The notes beneath the pieces were generated by a model that saw nothing but the letters and a program-made list of their open reading frames with translations, made no database searches and was not told where the DNA came from. A stretch of DNA of 64,000 nucleotides from NCBI GenBank assembly GCA_022565395.1, contig JAIUMV010000006.1, positions 62,001-126,000 of the forward strand, read 5' to 3'. This DNA is from Marinobacter sp. (GTDB taxonomy: Bacteria; Pseudomonadota; Gammaproteobacteria; Pseudomonadales; Oleiphilaceae). Positions 10,754-19,322 of this stretch are shown piece by piece (the stretch's first letter is position 1; each line of letters starts with the position of its first letter). The position numbers were made by a program, and so were the translations under genes.

Positions 10754-10979
10754 GCTTGCGGGGAGCATAGCCCCTCTCCCTTGAGGGGAGAGGGGTTGGG
10801 GTGAGGGTGGCTAACACTCCCGAAGGGGCATCAATATTATCTTTTTAATAAAGTTTAAAGGACAACTGCTGACTTGAACCCCGGAATGGGTGCCTGCGAA
10901 GCCGGGTACATGCTCCTGAAACGGCAGTCTGCGACTGCCTGAAAGTTTCTGGAACATGCCCCCGACTTCGCGACCAGAT
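10754..10979. repeat. Intergenic repeat, copy B
   Basis: Second copy of the purA-cmoB repeat. Here the palindromic head is compact: CCCCTCTCCCTTGAGGGG can fold on itself and is followed directly by AGAGGGGTTGGGGTGAGGG. The body 10792-10979 aligns base for base with 10513-10701, with scattered changes concentrated in an A/T-rich patch near 10830-10850. Direct orientation and a spacing of about 280 bases suggest a local duplication or two insertions at one hot spot. Confidence 0.85.
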
Positions 10980-11019
10980 ATTGCCTTCAGGTGTTTGAAT
11001 TGGCAGGTTTCAGGTGCTG

Positions 11020-11064
11020 GTCTGGGGCTACCTGCCAGAAACCTTCAGGCAGGTAGCCCCAGAC
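11020..11064. repeat. Perfect 17-bp inverted repeat downstream of cmoB
   Basis: GTCTGGGGCTACCTGCC at 11020-11036 is exactly complementary to 11048-11064, with an 11-base loop. It lies 23 bases beyond the cmoB stop. No T-run follows on either strand, so it is not a classical rho-independent terminator. It may stabilise the 3' end of the cmoB transcript or be part of the neighbouring repeat cluster. Confidence 0.75.
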
Positions 11065-11087
11065 TAGCGCCGTCTAAGAGCACTAAA

Positions 11088-12080
11088 TCAACGCGTAGCA
11101 ACGAATACAGCCCGTTTAGGACCAGGATACCCTTCGATGGTTTTGCTGGGATCGCCCGGGTCCAAGAAGTCTGTGAGGGACTGGAAGCGCATCCAGTCGG
11201 TCTGGCGTTGTTCGTCCGTTGTGGTGACAGACACATCCACTACGCGGGCGTCCCGGAAGCCGGCGCGTTCTACCCAGCGCATGAGGGTGTCGCAGGATGG
11301 CAGGAACCAGACGTTGCGCATCATGCCGTAGCGGTCTTCCGGCATCAGGCTGTAGCCTTCCGGGCCATCAACCACCAGGGTTTCCAGCACCAGTTCACCT
11401 CCGGGCTTGAGGGCGTCCCGCAGCTCAAGCAGGTGATCAATAGGGGAGCGCCGGTGGTAGAGCACGCCCATGGAAAACACTGTATCAAAGGCTTCCAGTT
11501 TGGCAGGCAGGTCTTCCATTTTTACCGGCAGGAAATCCACGGGCAGAGTGTCGCCGGCATAGTGCTTCACTGCGAGAAACTGAAACAGGAACAGCAGCCC
11601 AGGGTCGATGCCAATAACGCGGGCGGCGCCTGCGCCATACATACGCCACAGGTGGTAACCGGAGCCGCAGCCAACATCGAGGATATGCCGTCCGCGCAGG
11701 TCTGACAGGTAGGGCGAGACCCGATCCCACTTCCAGTCGGAGCGCCACTCCGTATCGATAAAGGTATCAAAGAACTGGAACGGCCCCTTGCGCCAGGGCA
11801 TGAGGCCCCGCAGGGCGGGCTCCAGCGCCTCGAAGGGCGGTGGATTTGGGGCGTCCAGAGTTACCGTGGGTTGGTCCGCCAAAAGCTCAGTGGCCGCGCA
11901 AGGGGGCAGGCTGCATAAGGCCCCATGCCAGCGTGCAATGTCGCCGTGGGGATTGTCTTCAAAGCGCCAGTGCAGTTGGCTGGTCAGCTGTTCAGCCCAG
12001 GCTTGTAGCCCTTGGGCGCGAAGATACGCCAGGGTGGGTGCGAAGGTTTTACGCCAGTCAAAGGGCGGGTGCGAGGTCAT
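11088..12080 (-). CDS. cmoB: tRNA U34 carboxymethyltransferase CmoB
   Basis: Transfers the carboxymethyl group of carboxy-SAM to 5-hydroxyuridine 34, making cmo5U in tRNAs that read four-codon boxes. The chain (330 residues) has the CmoB N-terminus (KTFAPTLAYLRAQGLQAWAEQLT), the WRKGPFQFFDTFIDTEWRSDWKWDR segment, the methyltransferase motif HILDVGCGSGYHLWRM and the C-terminal QTDWMRFQSLTDFLDP. It overlaps the end of cmoA by four bases (ATGA). The last gene of a srkA - unknown - cmoA - cmoB unit; the donor cofactor is supplied by CmoA. Confidence 0.96.
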   Translation of the reverse strand: MTSHPPFDWRKTFAPTLAYLRAQGLQAWAEQLTSQLHWRFEDNPHGDIARWHGALCSLPPCAATELLADQPTVTLDAPNPPPFEALEPALRGLMPWRKGPFQFFDTFIDTEWRSDWKWDRVSPYLSDLRGRHILDVGCGSGYHLWRMYGAGAARVIGIDPGLLFLFQFLAVKHYAGDTLPVDFLPVKMEDLPAKLEAFDTVFSMGVLYHRRSPIDHLLELRDALKPGGELVLETLVVDGPEGYSLMPEDRYGMMRNVWFLPSCDTLMRWVERAGFRDARVVDVSVTTTDEQRQTDWMRFQSLTDFLDPGDPSKTIEGYPGPKRAVFVATR

Positions 12081-12826
12081 TCTTTTACTGCCAGCATGGA
12101 AACAAAATTAAAGCACTGGTACCACAGCACCACCTTGGTAAAGCCGGCCGCTAGCAGGCGCTCCCGATGCACCGCCAGGGTTTCCGGGATCAATACCTGC
12201 TCAAGGGCAGAGCGTTTCTGGCTGATCTCGAGATCGGAATAGCCATTGGCACGTTTGAAATCATGGTGCAGCTCGGTCTGAACCGACTGTTCCTGATCAT
12301 CCTCAAAGCGGATTTTCTCCGACAGGATCAGTACGCCGCCGCTGCGGGTGTTGGCGGCGATGCGCTGCAGCAGGGGCAGTCGGTGTTCCGGTGCAATGAA
12401 CTGCAGGGTGAAGTTCAGGGTGGTGACGGACGCGTCCCGGATATCGGTGGTGAGAATGTCCTCACAACGCAGGTGTACCGGCTGCGGATGGTCATCCAGG
12501 GCAATGTAGTGCTCGCAGCGCTCAATCATTGCGCTGGAATTGTCCACACCTATCAGCGTGCAGCCGGGCTTATCCAGCCCGTGGCGCATGGCGAGAGTGG
12601 AGGCCCCCAGTGAACAGCCAAGGTCGTAGCAGTGGCTGCCTGTCTGGGCATAGCGCTCGGTGATCACGCCAAGCATGGGAATGATGGTGGTATAACCCGG
12701 CACGGAGCGGCGAATCATGTCCGGGAATACGCGGGCGACGGCTGCATCAAAGCGGAAATCGCTGACAGGCTGGTCGCTGGCGTAGATCTGGTCCCGGGAC
12801 TGTTCGGGCACGCTGGGTTTACTCAC
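12077..12826 (-). CDS. cmoA: Carboxy-S-adenosyl-L-methionine synthase CmoA
   Basis: Makes carboxy-SAM from SAM and prephenate for CmoB. Family segments are FRFDAAVARVFPDMIRRSVPGYTTIIPMLGVITERY, CYDLGCSLGASTLAMRHGL (SAM site) and LNFTLQFIAPEHRLPLLQRI. The longer frame to 12910 would overlap the upstream gene by 92 bases. I chose the GTG at 12826 because it gives 249 residues (family about 247), has AGGAAGAAGG about nine bases upstream and overlaps the preceding gene by only eight bases. The other end overlaps cmoB by four bases, so the three genes are tightly coupled. Confidence 0.93.
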   Translation of the reverse strand: MSKPSVPEQSRDQIYASDQPVSDFRFDAAVARVFPDMIRRSVPGYTTIIPMLGVITERYAQTGSHCYDLGCSLGASTLAMRHGLDKPGCTLIGVDNSSAMIERCEHYIALDDHPQPVHLRCEDILTTDIRDASVTTLNFTLQFIAPEHRLPLLQRIAANTRSGGVLILSEKIRFEDDQEQSVQTELHHDFKRANGYSDLEISQKRSALEQVLIPETLAVHRERLLAAGFTKVVLWYQCFNFVSMLAVKE

Positions 12827-13223
12827 TGGCGCTGCCTTCTTCCTGATCAGCTTGCTGCCAGCGGTAGGGGCCTGGTGGCTGCGGCATGGCAGGCATGGCA
12901 AGCTCGGCACATTTCACACCCCGGTTGCGGTAGTCAATCAACAGTGCCCGCATATGGGGGTCAGTGTCTGAGGAAACCCCCAGATAGCCGGCCATGCAAA
13001 CAGCGTGCAGCTCAGAGGGGCGTGGTGACATGCGGAAGGTTTCGTCCAGTGCCACATGGATGGCGCTGAACTCGCCCAGCACGCGGGCGTCCTTGTTCTC
13101 GGTATGCACGATCTTGCCCATCATCTCCAGCACCAGCACGGTTGCCGCGATGGCGCCAATGCCGCTGAAGATAAGAGCACGCATGGTGTACTTCTTTTCC
13201 TGGTCGAGGTCTGTATCGGTCAT
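12819..13223 (-). CDS. Small single-pass membrane protein of unknown function
   Basis: I do not recognise the family. The ATG at 13223 has AGGTGAG upstream and gives 134 residues; a longer frame to 13367 has an unlikely Cys/Arg-rich start. A charged N-terminus of about 13 residues precedes one membrane segment (about residues 15-36, ALIFSGIGAIAATVLVLEMMG). About 95 soluble residues follow, with two cysteines (VCMAGYL and GVKCAEL) that could form a pair if periplasmic, and a Gln/Pro-rich tail. It lies between srkA and cmoA and overlaps cmoA by eight bases, so it is expressed with them. No function can be assigned. Confidence 0.72.
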   Translation of the reverse strand: MTDTDLDQEKKYTMRALIFSGIGAIAATVLVLEMMGKIVHTENKDARVLGEFSAIHVALDETFRMSPRPSELHAVCMAGYLGVSSDTDPHMRALLIDYRNRGVKCAELAMPAMPQPPGPYRWQQADQEEGSASE

Positions 13224-13263
13224 GCAACAACTCACCTTGGTTTCGTGAAAGCTTAATGGTTGG

Positions 13264-14268
13264 TCAGTAAAAACCCTGTCCTGGCAGCGCCAGCGGCGGC
13301 TCCTGCAGTGCCGCCAGTTGTTCCCGCATGGCAAGAATCTGATCGGACCAGTAGCGGGGTTGGGCAAACCAGGGAAAGTAACGGGGGAAGGCAGGGTCTT
13401 CCCAGCGGCGTGCCAGCCAGGCGCTGTGGGCTATCTGTCGGTAGCAGCGCAATGGCTCAATGAGGAAGCGTTCCCGGCGATTGAAATCGCGGAACATCTC
13501 ATAGCCTTCCATCAGCTCGGCAAGCTGATCGCCCTGACTGCGGGCATCGCCATTCAGTAGCAGCCAGAGATCCTGGATGGCAGGACCCGTGCGGCAGTCG
13601 TCCAAATCCACAAACAGGATTTGCTCGTCCCTGACCAGTAGGTTGCCGCCATGGCAATCCCCATGCAGGCGCAGGGTATCCACCGGGCCTGCATCGGCAA
13701 TACGGTCCCGGCAGGCATTCAACAGATCAGGGATCAGGCTGTTCCAGGCGGGCTTCAGATCAGTGGGTATCCAGTCGCCGGCGGCCAGCTCCTCCACGAA
13801 CTGCTCCAGTTGGGGCAGTAATTCCAGTGTTGGCCGTGCCTGGAAGGGCTGGCGTGCGCCGACATTGTGTAACTGACCCAGCCACTGCCCCAGGCGATAG
13901 AGCATGTCAGTCTCGCTGGTATCGGGGGCTTGCCCACCTCGTTGCGGGAAAAGTGCAAACCAGAAACCTGCGTGGCTGGCGAGGGTCTGTCCGCTTGGCA
14001 TCATCGTTGGTGCTACTACTGGCACCTCAGCAGCGAGCAACTCCAGAGAGAAGTCGTGCTCCTCCTGGATCTGTGCCTGGCTCCAGCGGCCAGGGCGATA
14101 GAACTTGGCAATCAGCGGCGGCGCATCTTCGATACCAACCTGATAGACCCGGTTTTCGTAGCTGTTAAGGGCGAATACCCGGCCGTTGACTTCGTAGCCA
14201 ACGGCTTCCACCGCGTCCAGCAAGACATCGGGCGTGAGTGCGTCATAAGGATGGCTGGATGCAGTCAT
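13264..14268 (-). CDS. srkA: Stress response kinase SrkA (YihE family)
   Basis: Ser/Thr protein kinase of the aminoglycoside-phosphotransferase-like fold; in E. coli it counters stress-induced cell death through MazF and links to the Cpx response. The N-terminal NGRVFALNSYENRVYQVG and LIAKFYRPGRWS carry the ATP-binding lysine. The catalytic loop is LRLHGDCHGGNLLV and the metal-binding segment is LFVDLDDCRTGP. At 334 residues it matches the family (about 328). It heads the minus-strand unit with the small membrane protein, cmoA and cmoB; the 94-base gap to the divergent oxidoreductase gene should contain both promoters. Confidence 0.93.
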   Translation of the reverse strand: MTASSHPYDALTPDVLLDAVEAVGYEVNGRVFALNSYENRVYQVGIEDAPPLIAKFYRPGRWSQAQIQEEHDFSLELLAAEVPVVAPTMMPSGQTLASHAGFWFALFPQRGGQAPDTSETDMLYRLGQWLGQLHNVGARQPFQARPTLELLPQLEQFVEELAAGDWIPTDLKPAWNSLIPDLLNACRDRIADAGPVDTLRLHGDCHGGNLLVRDEQILFVDLDDCRTGPAIQDLWLLLNGDARSQGDQLAELMEGYEMFRDFNRRERFLIEPLRCYRQIAHSAWLARRWEDPAFPRYFPWFAQPRYWSDQILAMREQLAALQEPPLALPGQGFY

Positions 14269-14362
14269 AGGTGATGCTGTCTCGCGTCGCTGGTCAGGGT
14301 GTCCATGGGGTCGGTATTATACCTGTTCAGCCGTAAAGTTCGCAGGGTAAGGAGCGCATCAG

Positions 14363-15475
14363 GTGTCATCCACGGAGACCTTTGTCATTGACTCCCTTGT
14401 GATCGGTGCAGGCGTGGTGGGTCTGGCGGTGGCCAGGGCACTGGCCCGGCAGGGGCAATCGGTGGTGGTTCTGGAACAGGCCGCACATTTCGGCGAAGGT
14501 ATTTCCTCCCGCAACAGTGAGGTGATTCACGCCGGCATCTACTACCCTGCCAACTCGCTGAAAGCCCGCTTGTGCGTGAGGGGTCGGGAGCTGCTATACG
14601 ATTTTTGCCGGTCTCATCAGGTGGCCAGCCGCAATTGCGGCAAGTGGCTGGTGGCGACTCAGCCGCGGCAGTTGTCCCAATTGCAGGCGATTGCCAGGCA
14701 GGCGGAGGTCAACGGTGTCAGTCTGCAGTTCCATGACGCCGCCAGCGTGCAGCGTCGGTTACCGGGCGTCAGGGCCATGGGGGCGCTCTGGTCAGCAACC
14801 ACCGGTATCGTGGATAGTCATGGATTGATGCTGGCCCTGTTGGGGGACTTGCAGGCCATGGGCGGTACTCTGGTGCGGCAGGCACCGGTTATGGCCGTTG
14901 AGAGTAAGAGCGGTTTGCACCGGGTGTCGGTAGGCGGGGCTCAGCCTTGTACCCTTCAGGCGACGCGGGTAGTCAATGCCGCCGGGCTCTCGGCAACGGG
15001 CCTTACCACGCGCTGGCGGGGCTATGATGAGTGCCATCGGCCACGGTTCTGGATGGCCAAGGGTCACTATTTCAGTTATCTGGGGCGGCATCCTTTCGAC
15101 ACCCTCATATACCCATTGCCGGAGCCCGGTGGCCTCGGTGTGCATCTGACCCTGGACCTGGCGGGCCATGCCCGGTTTGGGCCGGATGTGCAGTGGGTGG
15201 ACGCGCTGGATTATCAGGTTGACCCTGGCCGGGCTTCTGCATTTGCGGACGCTATCCGGCAGTGGTGGCCTGGCCTTGATTCTGGTCGCCTGCAACCGGC
15301 CTATGCGGGTATACGGCCAAAGCTTCACGGCCCCGGGCAGCCGCCAGCTGACTTCATGATTCAGGATGTCACGACCCATGGGCTGCGGGGCCTTGTGCAC
15401 CTGTTTGGTATTGAGTCGCCGGGCCTGACGGCGTCCTTGGCACTGGCTGATGAGGTGGCGGAGCGGCTGGTCTGA
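14363..15475 (+). CDS. lhgO: FAD-dependent oxidoreductase, L-2-hydroxyglutarate oxidase type
   Basis: DAO-family flavoprotein resembling LhgO, which oxidises L-2-hydroxyglutarate to 2-oxoglutarate and feeds electrons to the quinone pool. The FAD dinucleotide motif is VIGAGVVGLAVARALARQGQSVVVLE at about residues 13-38. SSRNSEVIHAGIYYPANSLKARLCVRG is the strongly conserved LhgO segment, and the end holds FGIESPGLTASLALADEVAERL. The start is a GTG at 14363 with AAGGAG eight bases upstream. It is a single-gene unit convergent with comF, the stops only 21 bases apart. Exact substrate is inferred from family resemblance. Confidence 0.85.
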   Translation: MSSTETFVIDSLVIGAGVVGLAVARALARQGQSVVVLEQAAHFGEGISSRNSEVIHAGIYYPANSLKARLCVRGRELLYDFCRSHQVASRNCGKWLVATQPRQLSQLQAIARQAEVNGVSLQFHDAASVQRRLPGVRAMGALWSATTGIVDSHGLMLALLGDLQAMGGTLVRQAPVMAVESKSGLHRVSVGGAQPCTLQATRVVNAAGLSATGLTTRWRGYDECHRPRFWMAKGHYFSYLGRHPFDTLIYPLPEPGGLGVHLTLDLAGHARFGPDVQWVDALDYQVDPGRASAFADAIRQWWPGLDSGRLQPAYAGIRPKLHGPGQPPADFMIQDVTTHGLRGLVHLFGIESPGLTASLALADEVAERLV

Positions 15476-15496
15476 GCCTGCGTTTTCACGCTGCCG

Positions 15497-16243
15497 TCAG
15501 GGCGGTGTGCGCGCCAGCACCCATACATCCACTCGCTTCGCACCGGCAGCCTTGAAGGTGCTGGCAATTTCATGGGCAGTGCTGCCGGTAGTCATGACGT
15601 CATCTACCAGCGTGATGTGGGCCGGCGGTGGGCGGCTAACCACAAAAGCCTGGCGCAGATTGCGGCGCCGCGACTTGCGGTCGAGCCCGGACTGGGCGGC
15701 GGTTGCCCGGCTGCGATGCAGGTGCTCTGCCGACCAGGGAATGCCCAACGTTCTGCCCCAGTATTCCGCAATATCCTCTGCCTGATTGAAGCCCCGCTGA
15801 CGTTGTTTGCGAGGGTGCATGGGCACCGGGACCAGCAGGTCAGGGCGAGGTGTGTCTGGCTCTGCCAGGTAGGCCCGGAGTTGTTCGCCCATGAGTTGCA
15901 CCAGCGGCCAGGCAAAGCTGCGGTCCTTGCCATACTTGTAGCGTGTGATAAGCGCGTCAATCGGGAAACGGTAAAGCCATCCGGCCTGGGTGTGGTCGAA
16001 GGCTGGATGGTGGCGCAAACAGTCGCCGCAGGGTGTTTCTGGCCCCAGGCGGCGGGGCATGGGCAGGCCGCACTGGAAGCAGGGGTGCTGGGCGGTCTCC
16101 AGGCTGCGCTGGCAGGGTGTGCACAGACCGGGTTGGTGGGTTTTGTCCAGACAAGCCACGCAGGTGGTGGTCCTGGTCTCTTGGATGATGCAGTTAACCC
16201 TGTGCGAAAGCAGGGTTGACAGCGCGGTCAGTCCCTTTATCAT
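15497..16243 (-). CDS. comF: ComF family protein (phosphoribosyltransferase-like)
   Basis: Type I phosphoribosyltransferase-fold protein related to ComF/GntX, linked to DNA uptake and use in competent bacteria. The N-terminus carries a Cys-rich zinc-finger-like region ([17 protein letters not shown] and CFQCGLPM...CGDC). The C-terminal PRTase loop is [16 protein letters not shown], preceded by [21 protein letters not shown]. The ATG at 16243 (248 residues) has AAAGGA upstream and leaves a 77-base divergent promoter region with bioB; the longer frame to 16306 would run almost into bioB. A comF-like gene next to bioB is common in pseudomonads and relatives. Confidence 0.9.
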   Translation of the reverse strand: MIKGLTALSTLLSHRVNCIIQETRTTTCVACLDKTHQPGLCTPCQRSLETAQHPCFQCGLPMPRRLGPETPCGDCLRHHPAFDHTQAGWLYRFPIDALITRYKYGKDRSFAWPLVQLMGEQLRAYLAEPDTPRPDLLVPVPMHPRKQRQRGFNQAEDIAEYWGRTLGIPWSAEHLHRSRATAAQSGLDRKSRRRNLRQAFVVSRPPPAHITLVDDVMTTGSTAHEIASTFKAAGAKRVDVWVLARTPP

Positions 16244-16320
16244 TAAGCCATCCTTTGCCCGATATGCGCCCCGGCAGCATTCATCTGCGCCGCAGAGCCA
16301 CCACACTAACAGGACTTACC

Positions 16321-17391
16321 ATGACTGACCATGCCATCCGTCACAACTGGAAACTCAGCGAAGCGCTGGCCTTGTTTGCTTTGCCTTTCAATGACTTGCT
16401 GTTTCGTGCCCAGACGGTCCATCGGCAGCACTTTGACCCAAATGAAGTGCAGGTAAGTACCCTGCTGTCCATCAAGACCGGCGCCTGCCCGGAAGACTGC
16501 AAGTACTGTCCGCAGAGTGGCCACTACAACACCGGTCTGGAGAAGGAAAAACTGCTGGAGATTGAAAAAGTGGTTGCGGAGGCTAAAGCGGCCCGTGACA
16601 AAGGCGCTTCCCGTTTTTGTATGGGAGCGGCCTGGCGTAGTCCGACTCAGAAAGATATGCCTTACGTACTGGACATGGTGCGTCAGGTAAAATCGCTGGG
16701 GCTGGAAACCTGTATGACGCTGGGGATGCTGGATCAGAGTCAGGCCAACCAGTTGGCCGAGGCGGGGCTGGATTACTACAACCACAACCTCGACACCTCC
16801 GAGAAGTACTACAACCACATCATCACCACCCGTACTTATCAGGATCGTCTCGACACACTGGAGAATGTCCGTAGTGCCGGGATGAAGGTCTGTTGTGGCG
16901 GTATCATGGGGATGGGTGAGGATGCGGACGACCGCGCTGGCCTGTTGGTTCAGCTGGCGAACCTGCCTCATCACCCCGAAAGTGTGCCTATTAACATGCT
17001 GGTAAAGGTGGCCGGCACGCCACTGGAGCAGGCTGAGGAACTGGATCCTTTTGACTTCGTGCGCACCATCGCCGTGGCTCGAATCATGATGCCAGCCTCT
17101 CATGTGCGGCTGTCAGCCGGGCGTGAAAACATGAACGATCAGATGCAGGCGCTGTGCTTTATGGCGGGTGCCAACTCTATATTCTATGGCGAAAAGCTGC
17201 TGACCACCGCCAACCCGGAAGCGGATAAGGATCGTCAGCTGTTCCAGCGCCTGGGCATCCGTCCGGAGCAGCGCGAAACTCACTGTACCGATGATGATCA
17301 GGAAAGCGGGCTGGTGCAGGCCATTGAGGACGAGCGCAACAGCCGCCTGTTTTACGATGCCAGCCAGAGCGCTGCAAGTCAGCGGGCCTGA
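16321..17391 (+). CDS. bioB: Biotin synthase BioB
   Basis: Radical SAM enzyme that inserts sulfur into dethiobiotin, the last step of biotin synthesis. The radical SAM cysteines are C56, C60 and C63 in [15 protein letters not shown]. The remaining hallmarks are [31 protein letters not shown]-like [19 protein letters not shown] (the Arg ligand of the second cluster) and [14 protein letters not shown]. An in-frame ATG at 16216 lies upstream, but the protein from 16321 begins [10 protein letters not shown], a normal BioB N-terminus, with AGGAC nearby. First gene of the bioBFHCD operon, divergent from comF. Confidence 0.97.
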   Translation: MTDHAIRHNWKLSEALALFALPFNDLLFRAQTVHRQHFDPNEVQVSTLLSIKTGACPEDCKYCPQSGHYNTGLEKEKLLEIEKVVAEAKAARDKGASRFCMGAAWRSPTQKDMPYVLDMVRQVKSLGLETCMTLGMLDQSQANQLAEAGLDYYNHNLDTSEKYYNHIITTRTYQDRLDTLENVRSAGMKVCCGGIMGMGEDADDRAGLLVQLANLPHHPESVPINMLVKVAGTPLEQAEELDPFDFVRTIAVARIMMPASHVRLSAGRENMNDQMQALCFMAGANSIFYGEKLLTTANPEADKDRQLFQRLGIRPEQRETHCTDDDQESGLVQAIEDERNSRLFYDASQSAASQRA

Positions 17392-17404
17392 GGCAGGTCG
17401 GGGT

Positions 17405-18565
17405 ATGCGGGATTTTGCTGCAGAACTGCGCCAGCGCCGCAGTCAGGGGCTGGAGCGCCAGCGCCGGCTGTTGGCCAGCCCACAGCGGCCCCATGCCACG
17501 GTGGATGGTCGTGCGGTGCTGGCCTTTTGCAGCAATGACTACCTCGGCATGGCCAACCACCCTGTATTGCAGGCGGCACTAATTCAGGCCCTGCCGGAGG
17601 CCGGGCTGGGGGGCGGAGCATCACACCTGATATGTGGGCACCACCAGTCCCACCATCAGCTTGAGGAGCGCCTGGCGGCGTTTACGCAACGTAGCGCTGC
17701 GCTCTACTTCTCTACCGGCTATATGGCTAATCTCGGGGTTATCAGCGCGCTGGCGGGGCGGGGTGACACCATTTTCTCTGACCGCCTCAATCACGCCTCC
17801 ATAATCGACGGCTGCATTCTCAGTCGTGCCCGTGTCCGCCGCTATCCCCATGCTGACATGGCCGCGCTTGCAGCCATGCTGGCGGAGACAGACGGGCATA
17901 AACTGGTGGTGACTGACGGCGTGTTCAGCATGGATGGTGATGTGGCTCCGCTGGCAGCGCTGGCGCAGCTATGCCGGACCCATGATGCCCTGCTGGTGGT
18001 GGATGATGCCCATGGCCTGGGGGTGCTGGGTCCACAGGGGCGTGGCAGTGTGGCGGCGGCCGGTCTCAGTGAGCAGGATGTGCCCCTGATTGTTGGCACC
18101 CTGGGCAAGGCCATTGGCACCAGCGGGGCCTTTGTGGCCGGTCCGCAGTTACTGATTGATTATCTGGTACAGAAAGCCCGCACCTATATCTACACCACGG
18201 CCATGCCACCCGCCCTGGCCAGTGCTACCTGTGCCAGTTTGGATATTGTCGAGGCTGAGGATGCACGGCGCACATGTTTACAAGCGCTGGTGCAGCGCTT
18301 CCGGCAGGAAGCCGCCGCCATGGGCTATGAGCTGATGCCATCAGACACGCCTATCCAGCCCATTCTGGTAGGCAGTAATGAGGCCGCCACGGCCCTGAGC
18401 GACAGCCTGATAGCGCAAGGTATATTGGTCTCTGCCATTCGCCCACCCACCGTGCCGGAAGGTGAGGCCCGTCTGCGTGTCACCTTCAGTGCGGCCCACA
18501 CCGAAGCCGACCTTGACCGTTTACTGACTGCACTGCGCCATGCGCGGGCAGCCCTGGCTGCCTGA
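17405..18565 (+). CDS. bioF: 8-amino-7-oxononanoate synthase BioF
   Basis: PLP enzyme that condenses pimeloyl-ACP (or -CoA) with L-alanine. The PLP lysine is K235 in GTLGKAIGTSGAFV; VVDDAHGLG (D200 and H203) and SDRLNHASIIDG (H130) complete the cofactor site. GGGASHLICGHHQSHHQLEERLA is the usual glycine-rich segment. The ATG at 17405, 13 bases after bioB, gives 386 residues, the family length; longer in-frame starts would overlap bioB. Followed directly by bioH. Confidence 0.96.
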   Translation: MRDFAAELRQRRSQGLERQRRLLASPQRPHATVDGRAVLAFCSNDYLGMANHPVLQAALIQALPEAGLGGGASHLICGHHQSHHQLEERLAAFTQRSAALYFSTGYMANLGVISALAGRGDTIFSDRLNHASIIDGCILSRARVRRYPHADMAALAAMLAETDGHKLVVTDGVFSMDGDVAPLAALAQLCRTHDALLVVDDAHGLGVLGPQGRGSVAAAGLSEQDVPLIVGTLGKAIGTSGAFVAGPQLLIDYLVQKARTYIYTTAMPPALASATCASLDIVEAEDARRTCLQALVQRFRQEAAAMGYELMPSDTPIQPILVGSNEAATALSDSLIAQGILVSAIRPPTVPEGEARLRVTFSAAHTEADLDRLLTALRHARAALAA

Positions 18566-18572
18566 ACCGCCC

Positions 18573-19322
18573 ATGCAGGCGTTGCCGGTGGTCGCCATCA
18601 ATGGCTGGGGTATGCCTGCTGAGTTGTTCGCCCCCTGCCTGACGGCGCTTGATGCGCCTCTGATTCTGATCGATCTGGATGACAGCTGGATACAGCCGGG
18701 CATGACTGCTGCCGAGGCGGTTGAGCGGCTGCTGACCTGGTTGCCGGACAAAGCGCTGCTGGTGGGTTGGTCGCTGGGGGGGCAGTTGGCCATGGCGCTG
18801 GCGGCACGGGCGCCGCAGCAGGTGCAGGGGGTGGTGACCCTGGCAAGCACACCCTGTTTTATCGCCCGCCCGGACTGGCCATCAGGCATGGCGGCGCCGC
18901 AGTTTGCAGTGTTTCGTCAGGGCATGCTGAATGAGCCCTTGCGGCAGTGGCGCGACTTTTTACGCCTGCAGGTTCATGGGGATGAGTACCAGCGCGAGGC
19001 ATTGCGCATGTTGCGAACCTATTTATGTCATGGTCCAAAGGCATCCGGACATGCGCTTATGGCCAGCCTCGACTGGTTGGGCACACTGGACTTGCGGCTG
19101 CTCTGGCCGCGCCCGCCTGTGCCAGTGATCCATGTACAGGGCGCCCATGACCCACTGCTATCAGCGGCTTTGACAGACTGGTTGGGTGCCCAAAGTGCCG
19201 CCCTGACGGTGGTGCCGGGTATGGCCCATTTGCCGTGGGGTGCGCACGCCAGCAGCTGCCGCCAGATCATTCAGCAGGCGCTGACCCACTTTCAACAGGG
19301 CACCTATCATGCTCACTACTGA
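18573..19322 (+). CDS. bioH: Pimeloyl-ACP methyl ester esterase BioH
   Basis: Alpha/beta-hydrolase that removes the methyl group added by BioC once the pimeloyl chain is complete. The nucleophile elbow is GWSLGG (S67); D in GAHDPLL and H in GMAHLPWGAH complete the triad. The N-terminus VVAINGWGMP matches the usual LLHGWG strand. Two starts are possible: 18573 (249 residues, seven bases after bioF) and 18540 (260 residues, overlapping bioF). Neither has a clear ribosome site; I prefer 18573 because it gives a normal N-terminus. Its end overlaps bioC by 14 bases. Confidence 0.9.
   Translation: MQALPVVAINGWGMPAELFAPCLTALDAPLILIDLDDSWIQPGMTAAEAVERLLTWLPDKALLVGWSLGGQLAMALAARAPQQVQGVVTLASTPCFIARPDWPSGMAAPQFAVFRQGMLNEPLRQWRDFLRLQVHGDEYQREALRMLRTYLCHGPKASGHALMASLDWLGTLDLRLLWPRPPVPVIHVQGAHDPLLSAALTDWLGAQSAALTVVPGMAHLPWGAHASSCRQIIQQALTHFQQGTYHAHY

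Larger units (their letters stand above)
10265..11087. other. Gene-free region between purA and cmoB
   Basis: These 823 bases between convergent genes hold no credible coding sequence. They contain the purA terminator (10308-10366), two copies of a dispersed repeat (10401-10701 and 10754-10979) and a perfect inverted repeat (11020-11064). The apparent minus-strand reading frame at 10236-10817 only translates the repeats and has no family resemblance. Confidence 0.8.

Noticed and set aside
11020-11064. Rho-independent terminator of cmoB
   Set aside because: The stem is perfect but no T-run follows in the cmoB direction, so I list it as an inverted repeat only.
12167-13069. Plus-strand frames opposite cmoA and the small membrane protein gene
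   Set aside because: Lie antisense to better supported minus-strand genes that have ribosome sites and tight overlaps.
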